Origin: Streptomyces griseochromogenes
GTDB lineage: Bacteria; Actinomycetota; Actinomycetes; Streptomycetales; Streptomycetaceae
Length of the DNA stretch: 64,000 bases
Direction of reading: 5' to 3'
Assembly (NCBI RefSeq): GCF_001542625.1
Contig: NZ_CP016279.1
Coordinates: 6,386,001 to 6,450,000 of the forward strand
Translations under genes and position numbers: made by a program
Notes under the pieces: generated by a model
Database searches by the model: none
Seen by the model: only the letters and a program-made list of their open reading frames with translations
What the model was told of the DNA's origin: nothing
Shown: positions 25,935-35,700 of the stretch, piece after piece
How the letters are laid out: the number at the start of each line of letters is the position of its first letter
Position numbering within the stretch: position 1 is the stretch's first letter

Positions 25935-27119
25935 ATGACCGCCAGTGACGTCGCAGCGCAGCAGGGCCGGCCCTGGAGCCGCCGACGCCTGCGCAGCACC
26001 AACGAGCGGCTTCTGCTGGACCGGCTGCGCGCCCTCGGCGCCGCGTCGCGCGCCCAACTGGCCCGCGAGACGGGCCTGTCGAAGCCCACGGTGTCCAGCG
26101 CGCTGGCCTCGCTGGAGGCCGCAGGACTGGTCCACGAGGTCGGCACCCACGCCCCCGAACGCGGGCGCACCGCCGTGCTGTACGCCCCGGACCCGGCCGC
26201 CGGGTACGCGCTCGGCGTGGACATCGGCCGCGGCTGGCTGCGCATCGCGGTGGTCGATCTGGACGGCACGGTGGTCGCCCGGGCCGACGTACGCAACCGG
26301 GCACGCACCTCCGCGGCCATGGCCGACCTGGTCGTGGGCACCGCGCGCCAGGTGATCGGCAACTCGGGTGTGGACCCGGCCGAGGTGGTGCACGGGGTGG
26401 TGGGCACACCGGGCGTGTACGACGAGAAGCAGCGGCGGGTGCGGTACGCGATGCATCTGCCGGGGTGGGGCCGCGCGGGACTCTTCGACCGGATGCGCGA
26501 GGAACTGGGCGTGCCGCTGGAGGTGCACAACGACGCCAACCTGGCCGCGCTGGGCGAGTACACGTACGGCGTCGGCGCCGGCAGCCGGCTCTTCGCCTAC
26601 ATCCTCATCGGCACCGGCCTCGGGATGGGCGTCGTCAATGAGGGACGGCTGTTCACCGGGGCGCACGGGCTGGCCGGGGAGATCGGGTTCCTGCCCTGGC
26701 CGGGACAGCGGAAGCCGGAGCGGCTGGAGGACGCGGTGTCGGGGGTGGCCGTGGTGGAGGCGGCCCGGCGGTTCGGGATGAGCGGGCAGCTCACCGCGAA
26801 GGCCGTGTTCGACGCGGCCCGGCAGGGCAACCCGGCCGCGGTGCGGGCGGTGGAGCTGGAGGGCGAGCGGATCGCGCACACCGTGGCGGCCGCGGCCGCG
26901 GTGCTCGACCCGGACCTCGTCGTGCTCGGCGGCGGGGTGGGTCACAGCGTGGACCTGCTGCTGGGGCCGGTCGGCGAGCACCTGCGCACCCTGACCCCGC
27001 TGCGGCCGCGGATAGCCCCGAGCCGACTCGGCGAGGACGCGGTGCTGCTGGGCGCGGTGGCGACGGCGCTGGGCACGGCGCGGGACGTGGTGTTCGAACG
27101 CAGGACGGGCGAGGGCTGA
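25935..27119 (+). CDS. ROK family transcriptional repressor
   Basis: A 394-aa regulator: winged HTH at residues 25-80 (RLLLDRLRALGAASRAQLAR, then ETGLSKPTVSSALASLE) followed by a ROK sugar-kinase-like domain with DIGRGWLRIAVVDLDG, VHNDANLAALGEYTYG and GTGLGMGVV. The usual zinc-binding CxCGxxGC cluster of ROK proteins is absent after LAGEIGF, so the effector domain is atypical. It sits between the divergent APC permease and the GH2 glucosaminidase, both with the same candidate operator, so it most likely represses both until an amino-sugar ligand binds. ATG 25935 is preferred to 25917. Confidence 0.92.
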   Translation: MTASDVAAQQGRPWSRRRLRSTNERLLLDRLRALGAASRAQLARETGLSKPTVSSALASLEAAGLVHEVGTHAPERGRTAVLYAPDPAAGYALGVDIGRGWLRIAVVDLDGTVVARADVRNRARTSAAMADLVVGTARQVIGNSGVDPAEVVHGVVGTPGVYDEKQRRVRYAMHLPGWGRAGLFDRMREELGVPLEVHNDANLAALGEYTYGVGAGSRLFAYILIGTGLGMGVVNEGRLFTGAHGLAGEIGFLPWPGQRKPERLEDAVSGVAVVEAARRFGMSGQLTAKAVFDAARQGNPAAVRAVELEGERIAHTVAAAAAVLDPDLVVLGGGVGHSVDLLLGPVGEHLRTLTPLRPRIAPSRLGEDAVLLGAVATALGTARDVVFERRTGEG

Positions 27120-27161
27120 CCTGTTCACGCCCGACGCCAAGCACCGCGGTGGCCACGGTCG

Positions 27162-27220
27162 TTGACACGACCCTCGCGGCCCCTTACCTTGAGCCAGGTT
27201 AGTAAAGTTTCCTAACTTTA
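27162..27220 (+). promoter_or_regulatory. Promoter and operator of the GH2 gene
   Basis: TTGACA (27162-27167), 17 bp, TACCTT (27185-27190) form a near-consensus promoter. Eight bases downstream, at the expected transcription start, lies TTAGTAAAGTTTCCTAACTT(TA) (27199-27220), the partner of the element at the permease promoter. Its AGTAAAG/TCCTAACTTTA symmetry resembles operators I recall for CsnR-type ROK regulators of chitosan genes. Confidence 0.75.
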
Positions 27221-27237
27221 CGAGGCTGGAGACCGCC

Positions 27238-29964
27238 GTGTTCCCTCGCCCCGCCCCCGGACGCCGGCTCACCACCGCCGCCGCGGTTCTGGCCCTGCTG
27301 GGCACGCTCACCACGAGCGCCTGGGCCGGATCCCGGGAGCGGGACCCGGGGCCGCGCGAAGAGGCCGCGGTCACCCGTGTCCCGTCCGCCGCGGGCTCCG
27401 CGACCCCGCTCGACGGGTACACGATCCAGTCCACGGCGAAGGTGACCGACTCCCCGGCGGCCGTCTCCTCCCCCGGCTATCCGGCGACCGGCTGGTACCC
27501 GGCGGGGTCCCGCTCCACGGTCCTGGCCGCCCTGCTGGCCGCGGGCCGGTACGCCGATCCGTTCCACTCCACCGACCAGCAGAAGATCCCGAAGGCGGAC
27601 TTCGAGGTCCCCTGGTGGTACCGCTCCGACTTCACCGTCGAGGACACCTCCCGCCGCACCCGGCTCGACTTCAGCGGTGTCGTCTCGGCGGCCGACGTCT
27701 ACGTCAACGGCACACAGGTGGCCAAGGCCGCGGACGTGACCGGCGCCTACACCCGCCACGAACTGGACATCACCTCGCTGGTGAGGTCCGGCACCAACAC
27801 GGTCGCCTTCCGGATCCGGCCCAACGACCCGAACAAGAACCTGACCATGGGCTGGATCGACTGGCTCCAGCCGCCGCCCGACCGGAACATGGGCATCGTC
27901 CGTGATGTCCTGGTCCACCGGGGCGGTCCGGTGAGCCTGCACGACGCGCACGTGGTGACCAAGCTCGCGGTGCCCTCGCTCGCCACCGCCGACCTGACCG
28001 TCAGGGCCGAGGCCCGCAACGACACCGGATCGGCGGTCACGGCCGAGGTCACCGGCAGCGTCGCCGGGACGGACTTCCGCACCTCCGTGCCGCTCGCCGC
28101 GCACGAGACGAAGACCCTCACCTTCTCCCCCGCCGACGTCCCCGGCCTGCGGCTCACCTCCCCGCGGGTGTGGTGGCCGGCCGGCATGGGCGGACAGCCG
28201 CTGTACGACCTCGACCTCACCGCGTCCGTGTCCGGCACGGTCTCGGACTCCGCCCACGAGAGCTTCGGCATCCGCGATGTACAGGCGCCCCTGAACTCCG
28301 ACGGCGCCCGTCAGTACCGGATCAACGGCCGCAAGCTCCTGATCAAGGGCGGCGGCTGGTCCCCCGACGAGTTCCTGCGCTGGGATCCGGCCTACGTGGA
28401 GGACCGGCTCAAGTACGCCCTCGACCTCGGGCTGAACACCATCCGCCTGGAGGGCCACATCGAGCCGGACGAGTTCTTCGGCCTCGCCGACCGCTACGGC
28501 GTGCTCACGCTGCCGGGCTGGGAGTGCTGCGACAAGTGGGAGGGCCAGGTCAACGGGGACGGCGAGTCCGGCGACAAGTGGACCGCCGCCGACTACCCGG
28601 TCGCCAAGGCCTCGATGGCCGCCGAGGCCGCCCGGCTGCGCGATCACCCGAGCGTGATCTCCTTCCTGATCGGCAGCGACTTCGCACCCGACGCGACGAT
28701 CGAGAAGAACTACCTGGACGCCTTGAAGGCGGCCGACTGGCCGGTCCCTGTGGTCTCCTCGGCTTCCGACAGGTCCTCGCCCCGGCTCGGCAGCTCGGGC
28801 ATGAAGATGACCGGGCCCTACGAGTGGGTCCCGCCGAACTACTGGTACGCCAAACGCGAGGGCGGAGCCACCGGCTTCAACTCCGAGACCAGCGCGGGCC
28901 CCGACATCCCGACCCTCGACACCCTGCGCCGGATGATGACACCCGCCGAGCTGGACACGCTCTGGAAGAACCCCGACGACAGGCAGTACCACCGCTCGCC
29001 CTCACCCGTCTTCGGCACCCTCAAGATCTACGACAACGCCCTGAGCGGCCGCTACGGCGCCCCGAAGGGCCTGACCGACTACGTGCGCAAGGCGCAGCTG
29101 GCCCAGTACGAGAACGTGCGCGCCCAGTACGAGGCCTACGAGCGCAACGCCACCGACGCCGACAAGCCCGCCACCGGGATGATCTACTGGATGTTCAACA
29201 GCGGCTGGACCTCGCTGCACTGGCAGCTGGCGGACCGCTATCTGGACCAGGGCGGCGCCTACTTCGGCGCGAAGAAGGCGAACGAGCCGCTGCACGTCCA
29301 GTACTCCTACGACAACCGCTCGGTGGTCGTCGTGAACAACCGGCACGCCGACGCCGGCGGGCTCACCGCGCGGGCCACGCTGTTCAACCCCGACGGCACG
29401 CAGAAGTACGACAAGACCGTCACCGGAGTGACGGTGAACGGGGACGGCGCACACGGCACCGCGCTCACCCTGCCGTCGTCGGTGAGTGGACTGTCGAGCA
29501 CGTATCTGCTCCGGCTGACCCTGACCGACGCGGACGGCAAGGAGGTGAGCCGGAACGTGTACTGGCTCTCCACGAAGGCCGACACGCTCGACTGGGCGAA
29601 GACCGACTGGTACCACACGCCGACGACCGGCTATGCGGACCTCGAGGGACTCTCCTCGATGGCACAGGTACCGGTGTCGGCGACGGCGTCGACGCAGTCG
29701 TCCGACGGCATGTCGACGACGACGGTGACCGTGCGCAACACGGGTGACGGCAGGACGCCGTCCCTGTTCACTGACGTCCACCTGGTCGACGCCCAGGGCA
29801 GGCCGGTGCTGCCGGTGCGGTGGTCGGACAACGAGGTCGGTCTGTGGCCGGGCGAGTCGGTGACGCTCACCGCCACCTACCGGACCGCCGATCTGCACGG
29901 CTCGGCGCCGCAGGTGCGGGTCTCCGGCTGGAACACGCCCGAGCGGACGGTCCCGGCCGCCTGA
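27238..29964 (+). CDS. Secreted GH2 exo-beta-D-glucosaminidase (CsxA-like)
   Basis: A 908-aa glycosidase that should remove GlcN from the non-reducing end of chitosan oligomers. The signal peptide is residues 1-30 (LTTAAAVLALLGTLTTSAWA). GH2 sugar-binding, Ig-like and TIM-barrel domains follow (GWIDWLQPPPDRNMGIVRDV; RINGRKLLIKGGGWSPDEFL; LEGHIEPDEFFGLADRYGVL). As in Amycolatopsis CsxA (Asp469/Glu541) the acid/base is an Asp, D481 in GSDFAPD, and the nucleophile Glu is E550 in FNSETSAG; the 69-residue spacing is close. C-terminal beta domains end at PERTVPAA without the extra carbohydrate-binding module of CsxA. Start GTG with CTGGAG upstream. Regulated by the ROK-type operator. Confidence 0.92.
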   Translation: MFPRPAPGRRLTTAAAVLALLGTLTTSAWAGSRERDPGPREEAAVTRVPSAAGSATPLDGYTIQSTAKVTDSPAAVSSPGYPATGWYPAGSRSTVLAALLAAGRYADPFHSTDQQKIPKADFEVPWWYRSDFTVEDTSRRTRLDFSGVVSAADVYVNGTQVAKAADVTGAYTRHELDITSLVRSGTNTVAFRIRPNDPNKNLTMGWIDWLQPPPDRNMGIVRDVLVHRGGPVSLHDAHVVTKLAVPSLATADLTVRAEARNDTGSAVTAEVTGSVAGTDFRTSVPLAAHETKTLTFSPADVPGLRLTSPRVWWPAGMGGQPLYDLDLTASVSGTVSDSAHESFGIRDVQAPLNSDGARQYRINGRKLLIKGGGWSPDEFLRWDPAYVEDRLKYALDLGLNTIRLEGHIEPDEFFGLADRYGVLTLPGWECCDKWEGQVNGDGESGDKWTAADYPVAKASMAAEAARLRDHPSVISFLIGSDFAPDATIEKNYLDALKAADWPVPVVSSASDRSSPRLGSSGMKMTGPYEWVPPNYWYAKREGGATGFNSETSAGPDIPTLDTLRRMMTPAELDTLWKNPDDRQYHRSPSPVFGTLKIYDNALSGRYGAPKGLTDYVRKAQLAQYENVRAQYEAYERNATDADKPATGMIYWMFNSGWTSLHWQLADRYLDQGGAYFGAKKANEPLHVQYSYDNRSVVVVNNRHADAGGLTARATLFNPDGTQKYDKTVTGVTVNGDGAHGTALTLPSSVSGLSSTYLLRLTLTDADGKEVSRNVYWLSTKADTLDWAKTDWYHTPTTGYADLEGLSSMAQVPVSATASTQSSDGMSTTTVTVRNTGDGRTPSLFTDVHLVDAQGRPVLPVRWSDNEVGLWPGESVTLTATYRTADLHGSAPQVRVSGWNTPERTVPAA

Positions 29965-30008
29965 GCCACGCGGGGGTGGACCGGGCGGCCCACCCCCGCG
30001 TGGCTCAG
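29961..30008. terminator. Bidirectional terminator spanning both stop codons
   Basis: A perfect 19-bp stem (CTGAGCCACGCGGGGGTGG at 29961-29979 and its complement at 29990-30008) with a 10-base loop contains the TGA of the GH2 gene in one arm and the TGA of the convergent gene in the other. Confidence 0.88.
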
Positions 30009-31462
30009 CTGACGCTGAGCGCGGTGTCGTCGACGACGAACGACGTCTGGAGGGTGGAGCCCTCGGTACCGGTGAACTTGACGGTGACCGTCTGGCCCGC
30101 GTAGTTCGCGAGGTCGAAGCTGCGCTGGGTGTAGCCGCTCGCCGCGTTCAGGTTCGAGTAGGTCGCGAGGGTCGCCAGCACCGTTCCGCCGCTGCCCAGG
30201 ACCTGGGCCTTCAAGGTGTCGTAGGCCGTCGAGGTGGTCGTCTCGGCGGTGTCGACATGGAGGTAGAAGCTCAGGGTGGCGTTCGTGCACCCGGCCGGGA
30301 TGGTCACCGACTGCGCGAGGGTGTCGGTGTGGGCGGAGCCGTAGCCGTTCAGCCAGGCCTTGTAGGAGCCGGTGCGGGCGGCCTCGCCGGTGTCGTTGCT
30401 GATCACACCGCTGGACGCGGTCCAGGAGGTGGCACCGGACTCGAAACCGGGGTTGGCCAGCAGCTGCGCGGCGGTGCAGGTGCCGCCACCACCCCCACCG
30501 CCGCCCCCGCCGCTGGTGCCGGAACCGGCCAGCCAGGCGGTGGCGTTGAGGGCGAGGGCCGCGTTGGTGGCGCCGGAGTCGTTCCAGCCGTCGTAGAGCG
30601 TGTTTCCGGACTGGCCGGTGCCGTCGTCGATGGGCGAGCTGTCGCCCCAGAAGGCGACGCGGCCGCTGCCGAAGGTGGACGTCAGGAAGAAGGCGCCGGT
30701 GTTGCCGGAGTATCCGCTGCGGTAGACCAGCCCCTTGACGGAGGAGTTGTCGGAGGGCTTGAGGGTGGCGGTCGTACCGTCGGCGATCAGGCTCTTGGTG
30801 ACCGTGCCGAAGGAGCCGTGCAGCACCGGGTCGCCGCTGTCGCTGATCGCGGCCGGGTAGCCGGACTTGACGTCCAGCGAGTCGATGGAGAAGCCGAACG
30901 GGTCGGTCGAGTCGACGCTGTTGTTCGTCATCAGGTCGTTCAGGATCTCGACCGCGTCCTGGCCGTCGTTGTTGCGGTCGGCGCCGGTGTGGTCGGAGAT
31001 CATGAACAGACCGCCGCCGTTCTTCACGAAGTTCATGATCGCCGTCTTCTCGGCGGTCGTGAACAGCGTGTTCGGTTCGGGCAGCACCAGCGTGTCGAAG
31101 TTCGACAGGTCGGTGGCGGACGAGCCGCCGTAGCTGAGGCTGGAGCCCGACGGCAGCGTCTTCAGGCTGTAGTCGCCGGTCTTCTGCAGGGCTACGCCCC
31201 AAGAGGAGAGGGCGCCGGTCCAGTCGGTCTCGGCGGACGGGGAGGAGTCCTGGCCGAGCGGGTCGGGCTGGCTGGTGGAGATGATCCAGTCGGCGTTGCC
31301 GGCCGTCTCGGCGTGGGCGTTGTCGAACAGGATCCGGTGCGCCGTGGCCGCGTGGGCGGGGGTGGCGCTGGTGCCGACCTGCAGTGCTGCCGAGGTGACC
31401 AGCAGCCCGAGTCCGGCCAGGGCGGTGGTGAATCTGCGGCGGGATCTTCTCGATCCGAGCAT
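30005..31462 (-). CDS. Secreted two-domain protein, GATase-like plus carbohydrate-binding-like domain
   Basis: A 485-aa exported protein. Residues 1-40 are a signal with arginine-rich start ([20 protein letters not shown], then PAHA-A), possibly Tat. Residues 40-325 look like a glutamine-amidotransferase-fold/DUF4350-like domain ([77 protein letters not shown]), without the Cys-His-Glu triad being evident. A ten-glycine linker leads to a C-terminal beta-sandwich of CBM/PKD-like type ([17 protein letters not shown] ... [20 protein letters not shown]). GGAGG eight bases before ATG 31462 selects the start. Function unknown; binding or cleaving an extracellular polymer is likely. Confidence 0.8.
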   Translation of the reverse strand: MLGSRRSRRRFTTALAGLGLLVTSAALQVGTSATPAHAATAHRILFDNAHAETAGNADWIISTSQPDPLGQDSSPSAETDWTGALSSWGVALQKTGDYSLKTLPSGSSLSYGGSSATDLSNFDTLVLPEPNTLFTTAEKTAIMNFVKNGGGLFMISDHTGADRNNDGQDAVEILNDLMTNNSVDSTDPFGFSIDSLDVKSGYPAAISDSGDPVLHGSFGTVTKSLIADGTTATLKPSDNSSVKGLVYRSGYSGNTGAFFLTSTFGSGRVAFWGDSSPIDDGTGQSGNTLYDGWNDSGATNAALALNATAWLAGSGTSGGGGGGGGGGTCTAAQLLANPGFESGATSWTASSGVISNDTGEAARTGSYKAWLNGYGSAHTDTLAQSVTIPAGCTNATLSFYLHVDTAETTTSTAYDTLKAQVLGSGGTVLATLATYSNLNAASGYTQRSFDLANYAGQTVTVKFTGTEGSTLQTSFVVDDTALSVS

Positions 31463-31646
31463 CCGGCGAACCTCCATGAGGGGTGGGGAGAGGCGGTGCG
31501 GGCGCCAAGTCTGCGCGCGTAGAGCCGGCTTGAGAGTTCTACACGCGTCAATTTGTTGAAAGGTACATGGCATGACCGCTCGGTGAACAGAAAGTCCCGG
31601 CAATAACCGGAGCGGACCGCCTCCGGCCGTCGCGCGCCGCCGTCCC

Positions 31647-32423
31647 TCAACTCCCGTACAGATAGGGGGTCGTGGTGCTCAGAGCGTGGAAGCCGAGGCG
31701 TTCCAGGATCGGACGGCTCATGGCTGAGGCGTCGACCTGGAGGTAGCGGTAGCCGTGGGCGGCGGCGACCCGGGCTCGGTGGGCGACCAGGGCGCGGTAG
31801 ATGCCCCGCCCCCGCCAGGCTTCTACGGTGCCGCCGCCCCACAGTCCGGCGAAGCGTGTGCCGGGCACCAGTTCCATGCGGGCGGCACTGACGGGCTCGT
31901 CACCGGCGAGCGCCACCACGGCGACGACCGTGCCGGGGTCGGCGGCCAGCCGGGCGAGCAGCCGGTGACGCAACCGGGTGCCGTCGGTGCCGAAGGCCTT
32001 CTCGTGCACGTCCACGACGAGGTCGACGCCGGCCGCGTCGGCGGCCTGGACGACATGGATCCTGGTGGGCGGCTCGGCGTCCAGGGCGAGGCGGGCGACC
32101 TCGCCGATCATCAGCGTCTCCTCGGGCTCGGTGCGGAATCCGGCGGCGGTGAGCCTGGAGGCGAGGTCCACCGGCCGGTCGTGGCCGTACAGCTTCCACT
32201 CGAAGTCGCGGCCCAGGCCGGTGAAGTACGCGACCTGTTCGGCGATCGCCCCGTCCGCGCTCGCCGCGTCCAGGTCCGACCACACAACGCCGTTCCAGCC
32301 CTTCGCGTCCGCGACCTGACGGACGACGGCACCGGTCCGCTCGATGCGGGCCCCGGGCCCGTCGGGGCGGGCGCCCTCACGCATGTCCTGGTCGTAGCGG
32401 GCGAGCACGGCGGCATGATCCAT
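31647..32423 (-). CDS. GNAT family N-acetyltransferase
   Basis: A 258-aa acetyltransferase. The C-terminal half carries the GNAT core: [60 protein letters not shown] (acetyl-CoA loop R-G-R-G-I) and [20 protein letters not shown] with LGFH. The N-terminal 120 residues ([20 protein letters not shown]) are a degenerate partner domain. Substrate unknown. ATG 32423 is where conservation begins; the 32555 start only adds low-complexity residues. Confidence 0.88.
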   Translation of the reverse strand: MDHAAVLARYDQDMREGARPDGPGARIERTGAVVRQVADAKGWNGVVWSDLDAASADGAIAEQVAYFTGLGRDFEWKLYGHDRPVDLASRLTAAGFRTEPEETLMIGEVARLALDAEPPTRIHVVQAADAAGVDLVVDVHEKAFGTDGTRLRHRLLARLAADPGTVVAVVALAGDEPVSAARMELVPGTRFAGLWGGGTVEAWRGRGIYRALVAHRARVAAAHGYRYLQVDASAMSRPILERLGFHALSTTTPYLYGS

Positions 32424-32631
32424 GGCCTCACTCCAGCATCCGCACCTGGACCGGGCAACCGGATTACCCGTCCGTCCGCCGGTCGCACGGCGGACGGACA
32501 TGTGGTGAGGCGGTCGCGGGCCGGGCAGCCGATTGCGGACCTGGACGCGGTCCACGTGCGCCCGACATCACCCCGGCAAGTTCAGTAACATGCGAGCGCA
32601 GCCGTGGTGAGTGCCGTACGGAGGTGCAGCA

Positions 32632-32781
32632 GTGACCGAACTGTCCGGGGAAGTCGGCCAGTTGCCCGCCGAGTCGGCCACGGCGACGGCAGCGGGCGAG
32701 GATGAAGCTCATCGGCCGGAGCTGTCCGTCGGCGTGCGGCGGGACGCCGGAACCAGTGGCATCGGCATCAGGGAACGCTGA
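32632..32781 (+). CDS. Small ORF resembling a truncated trypco2 domain
   Basis: A 49-aa ORF with GTG start and GGAGG seven bases upstream, ending seven bases before the trypsin-STAND ATG. It reads VTELSGEVGQLPAESATATA, AGEDEAHRPELSVGVRRDAG, TSGIGIRER. From memory the trypsin-co-occurring domain 2 (trypco2) has the form ELSxxIxxLRxELxxAxAxGExExxRFELGPVELELxVxVxRxAGxxGGVKFWVV; the present ORF fits up to the DAGxSGIG step with a small deletion, and then stops where the last strand should be. This partner normally sits directly upstream of trypsin-STAND genes. It may therefore be a remnant or a shortened functional version. The match is by eye only. Confidence 0.45.
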   Translation: MTELSGEVGQLPAESATATAAGEDEAHRPELSVGVRRDAGTSGIGIRER

Positions 32782-32788
32782 AACGCCG

Positions 32789-35700
32789 ATGTCGGGACTG
32801 CGCGCGGAGCGTGCCGCCGAAGTCATCGTCACCCGCCCGGACGGCACTCGGCTGCGGGGGTCCGGATATCTCGTGGCGACCGGTCTGGTGCTCACGGCCG
32901 CGCACGTGGTGAGGGGCGCGAAGGCGGTCACCGTGCGCTTCAACCCGGACCAGGACGACGAATGGAGCGCCCCCGCACAGGCCCGCTGGTTCGGACCCGG
33001 CCGGACGGACGCCGCTCTGCTCGACATCGGCCCCGGCCCGCACTCCTCGCCGACCCGAGAGGTCGACCCCGTGTCGTTCGGCGCGCCGGGATCCGACAAC
33101 GCGGTGCTGACCTGCAGCGCCGTGGGATTTCCACGGTTCAAGCTGCGCCAGTGGCCCGACGGATCGGTCGCCCGCGACGTCTGCCATGCGTGGGGGCATG
33201 TCCCGGTGCTGTCCAACCTCCGCAGCGGCACACTGGAGTTCAGGGTTCCCCCTCCCGAACGCACCGAGCGGGGCTCACCCTGGGAAGGCATGTCCGGCGC
33301 CGCCGTCTGGGCCGAGGGCCGCGTCATCGGCATCGTCGTGGAACACCACCGCGCGGAGGGGCCGGGGACGCTGACGGTCAGTCGCGCCGACACCTGGGCG
33401 GGAAGGGGCGACGGGCCGGGCGGTGAGCTGCTGCGGCGGGCGGGCCTCGGCATCCCTCCGGAGCCGGTCGGGGCCGCGGCCGGGGACCTCCGCGTGGCCG
33501 AGGGCTATCGGGCGCAGGCCCGGTCCGTCGCACCGCCCGAACTGCTGGACCGGGAGCGGGAGTTCGAGGAGGTGCTGCGGTTCTGCGCGGGGCCGGGGGG
33601 CTACCAGTGGTGGCAGGCGCCGCCCTGGCACGGCAAGACGGCATTCACCGCCTGGCTCGCCGCACATCCGCCCTCCGGAGTGGCCGTGGCCGCCTTCTTC
33701 ATCACGCGCCGCGACACCGGTCAGTGCGACAGCGAGGCCTTCGCCCAGGCGATGTCCGCCCAACTGGCAGCCGTCGCAGGCGAATCCCCGGTTCAGGGCA
33801 TCGCACCCGGCACGCACGCGCGGGAGTGGCACCGGCTGCTGGAGGCCGCCGCCCGCCGGCAGCGCCGGCACAGACGGCTGCTGGTGATCGTGGACGGTTT
33901 GGACGAGGACCTGTCACAGACCGCGTCCCCGCGGCGGCCCAGCATCGCATCACTGTTACCCCGTCACCTCCCGGAGGGCGTCTTCGTCCTGGTCACCAGC
34001 CGCCCGCGGCCGGGACTGCCCGCCGACCTGCCCGGCGACCACCCGTTGCGGCACTGTGAGCCGCGCCCGCTCGCCCCTTCGCCGCACGCCACCCGGCTGC
34101 GGTACGAGGCGGAGTACGAACTCGGGGAACTGCTCGCGGGGGACTCGGCCGAGCGGCAGGTGATCGGGCTGCTCGCCGCGGCTGGCGAGGGTCTGAGCCG
34201 TGCCGAGCTGTGCGCACTGACCGGCATGCCGGCCCACCGGCTCGACCGGCTGACGAGCGGCCCGCTCGGCCGCAGTCTCGCCGAGCGCACATTTCCCGTC
34301 TTCCTCGGCGAGAGCCCACACGTCCGTACCGCGCTCGTCTTCGCGCACGACACCCTGCTCACCACCGCACTGCGGCTGCTGGACGACGAACTGCCCGCAC
34401 TGCGGGAGCACATCCACCGCTGGGCCGACACCCACCGGGACCGCGGCTGGCCGCCCGACACCGCCCACTTCCTGCTCAGCGGGTACGGCCGCATGGTCCT
34501 GACCGAAGCCGACCCGGGGCGTGTCGCCCGGGTGATCGCCGACCCGGTACGGCACGACCGGATGGCGTCGCGGCTGCTCGGTGACGGCCCCGGGCTGCGG
34601 GAGTCGAGCGCCGCTCGGCGCCTGATCGCACAGGACGCCTCCGAGGACGCGCTGCGGGCCGCCGTCCTGCTGGCCGCGGCGCACGACCGGCTGCGGGGGC
34701 GCGCCCCGGACGGCGACGGGGAACTGGCGTTGCTGCGCGCCCGGCTGGGGCAGAACGATCGTGCGCAGGCGCTCGCCGAGGCGATGCCGGAGGGCGAGGC
34801 GAAGTGCTTCACCCTGATCCGGCTCGCGGACCACCTCGCCGAGTCCGAGCCACGGCGGGCGGTGACGCTGGCGGGTGCGGCGATGACACTCGTGCACGCC
34901 GCGTCGCCCTCCTCCTACCGGTCGGTGCCCGCCATCGCCGCCGTACGCGCGGGTGGGGTGCTGATGCGGCTGGGCAGCCCGGAGGCCGCACCCGCTCTGC
35001 GCACGGCGCTCGGCATGGTGGCCGCCGACCGCGCGGCCCGGCGCGAGCGAACGGCCGAAGACGGCGCCTCCGGGTGGACGAATGAGGTGCTCGTCTCAGC
35101 GGCCGAGTCCTTCGGTGCCGCCGGTGACCTGGACGGCGTGTGTACCGTCTGGTCCACCGGCCACGATGCCGAGGGGCGGGCGACGGCCCTGCTCCGTGCC
35201 CTCGCCTCGTTCGCGCGGCACGGCCATCGCTTCCCCACGGACCACCTGACGGACGGTCCGGGCGACGCGCCCGGCTGGCCGGACGCCGTGCGCGCCGCAT
35301 GGCCGGCCGCCCTGGCCGGGGTGGGCGCGGACGAGGATGCCTGGCAGGCCGTGCATGAGGTGGCCGAGGGGCGCCGGGACCCCGTGCTCGTCGCGATGAG
35401 TGAGGCCTTCGCCGAGGCCGGTGATCTCGCGCAGGCCCTGCGCGCCGCGCGCACCGTCACCGGCCCCGGAGCCCGGCGGCGGGCTCTCCTGGACCTGGCT
35501 CCGCGTGCCTCGAACGCGCAGGACGGGCTGCGTCTGATCGAAGAGGCATGCCCGCACGGTCATACCACCGCCGCGCCGTCGGCCGACTGGCCGTGCGGTG
35601 GAGCGTGCGCGGCCCTGCGCGTGCGGGCGCTGGGCACCTTGGACCGCTGGGACGAGGCGCTTGCCGTGTCCGCGCTGGCTCACTCCATGCGCTTCCGCCA

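Noticed and set aside
32702..32788. Earlier in-frame start for the trypsin-STAND gene
   Set aside because: It overlaps the small trypco2-like ORF, has no spaced ribosome site, and the family begins at MSGLRAERAAEV.
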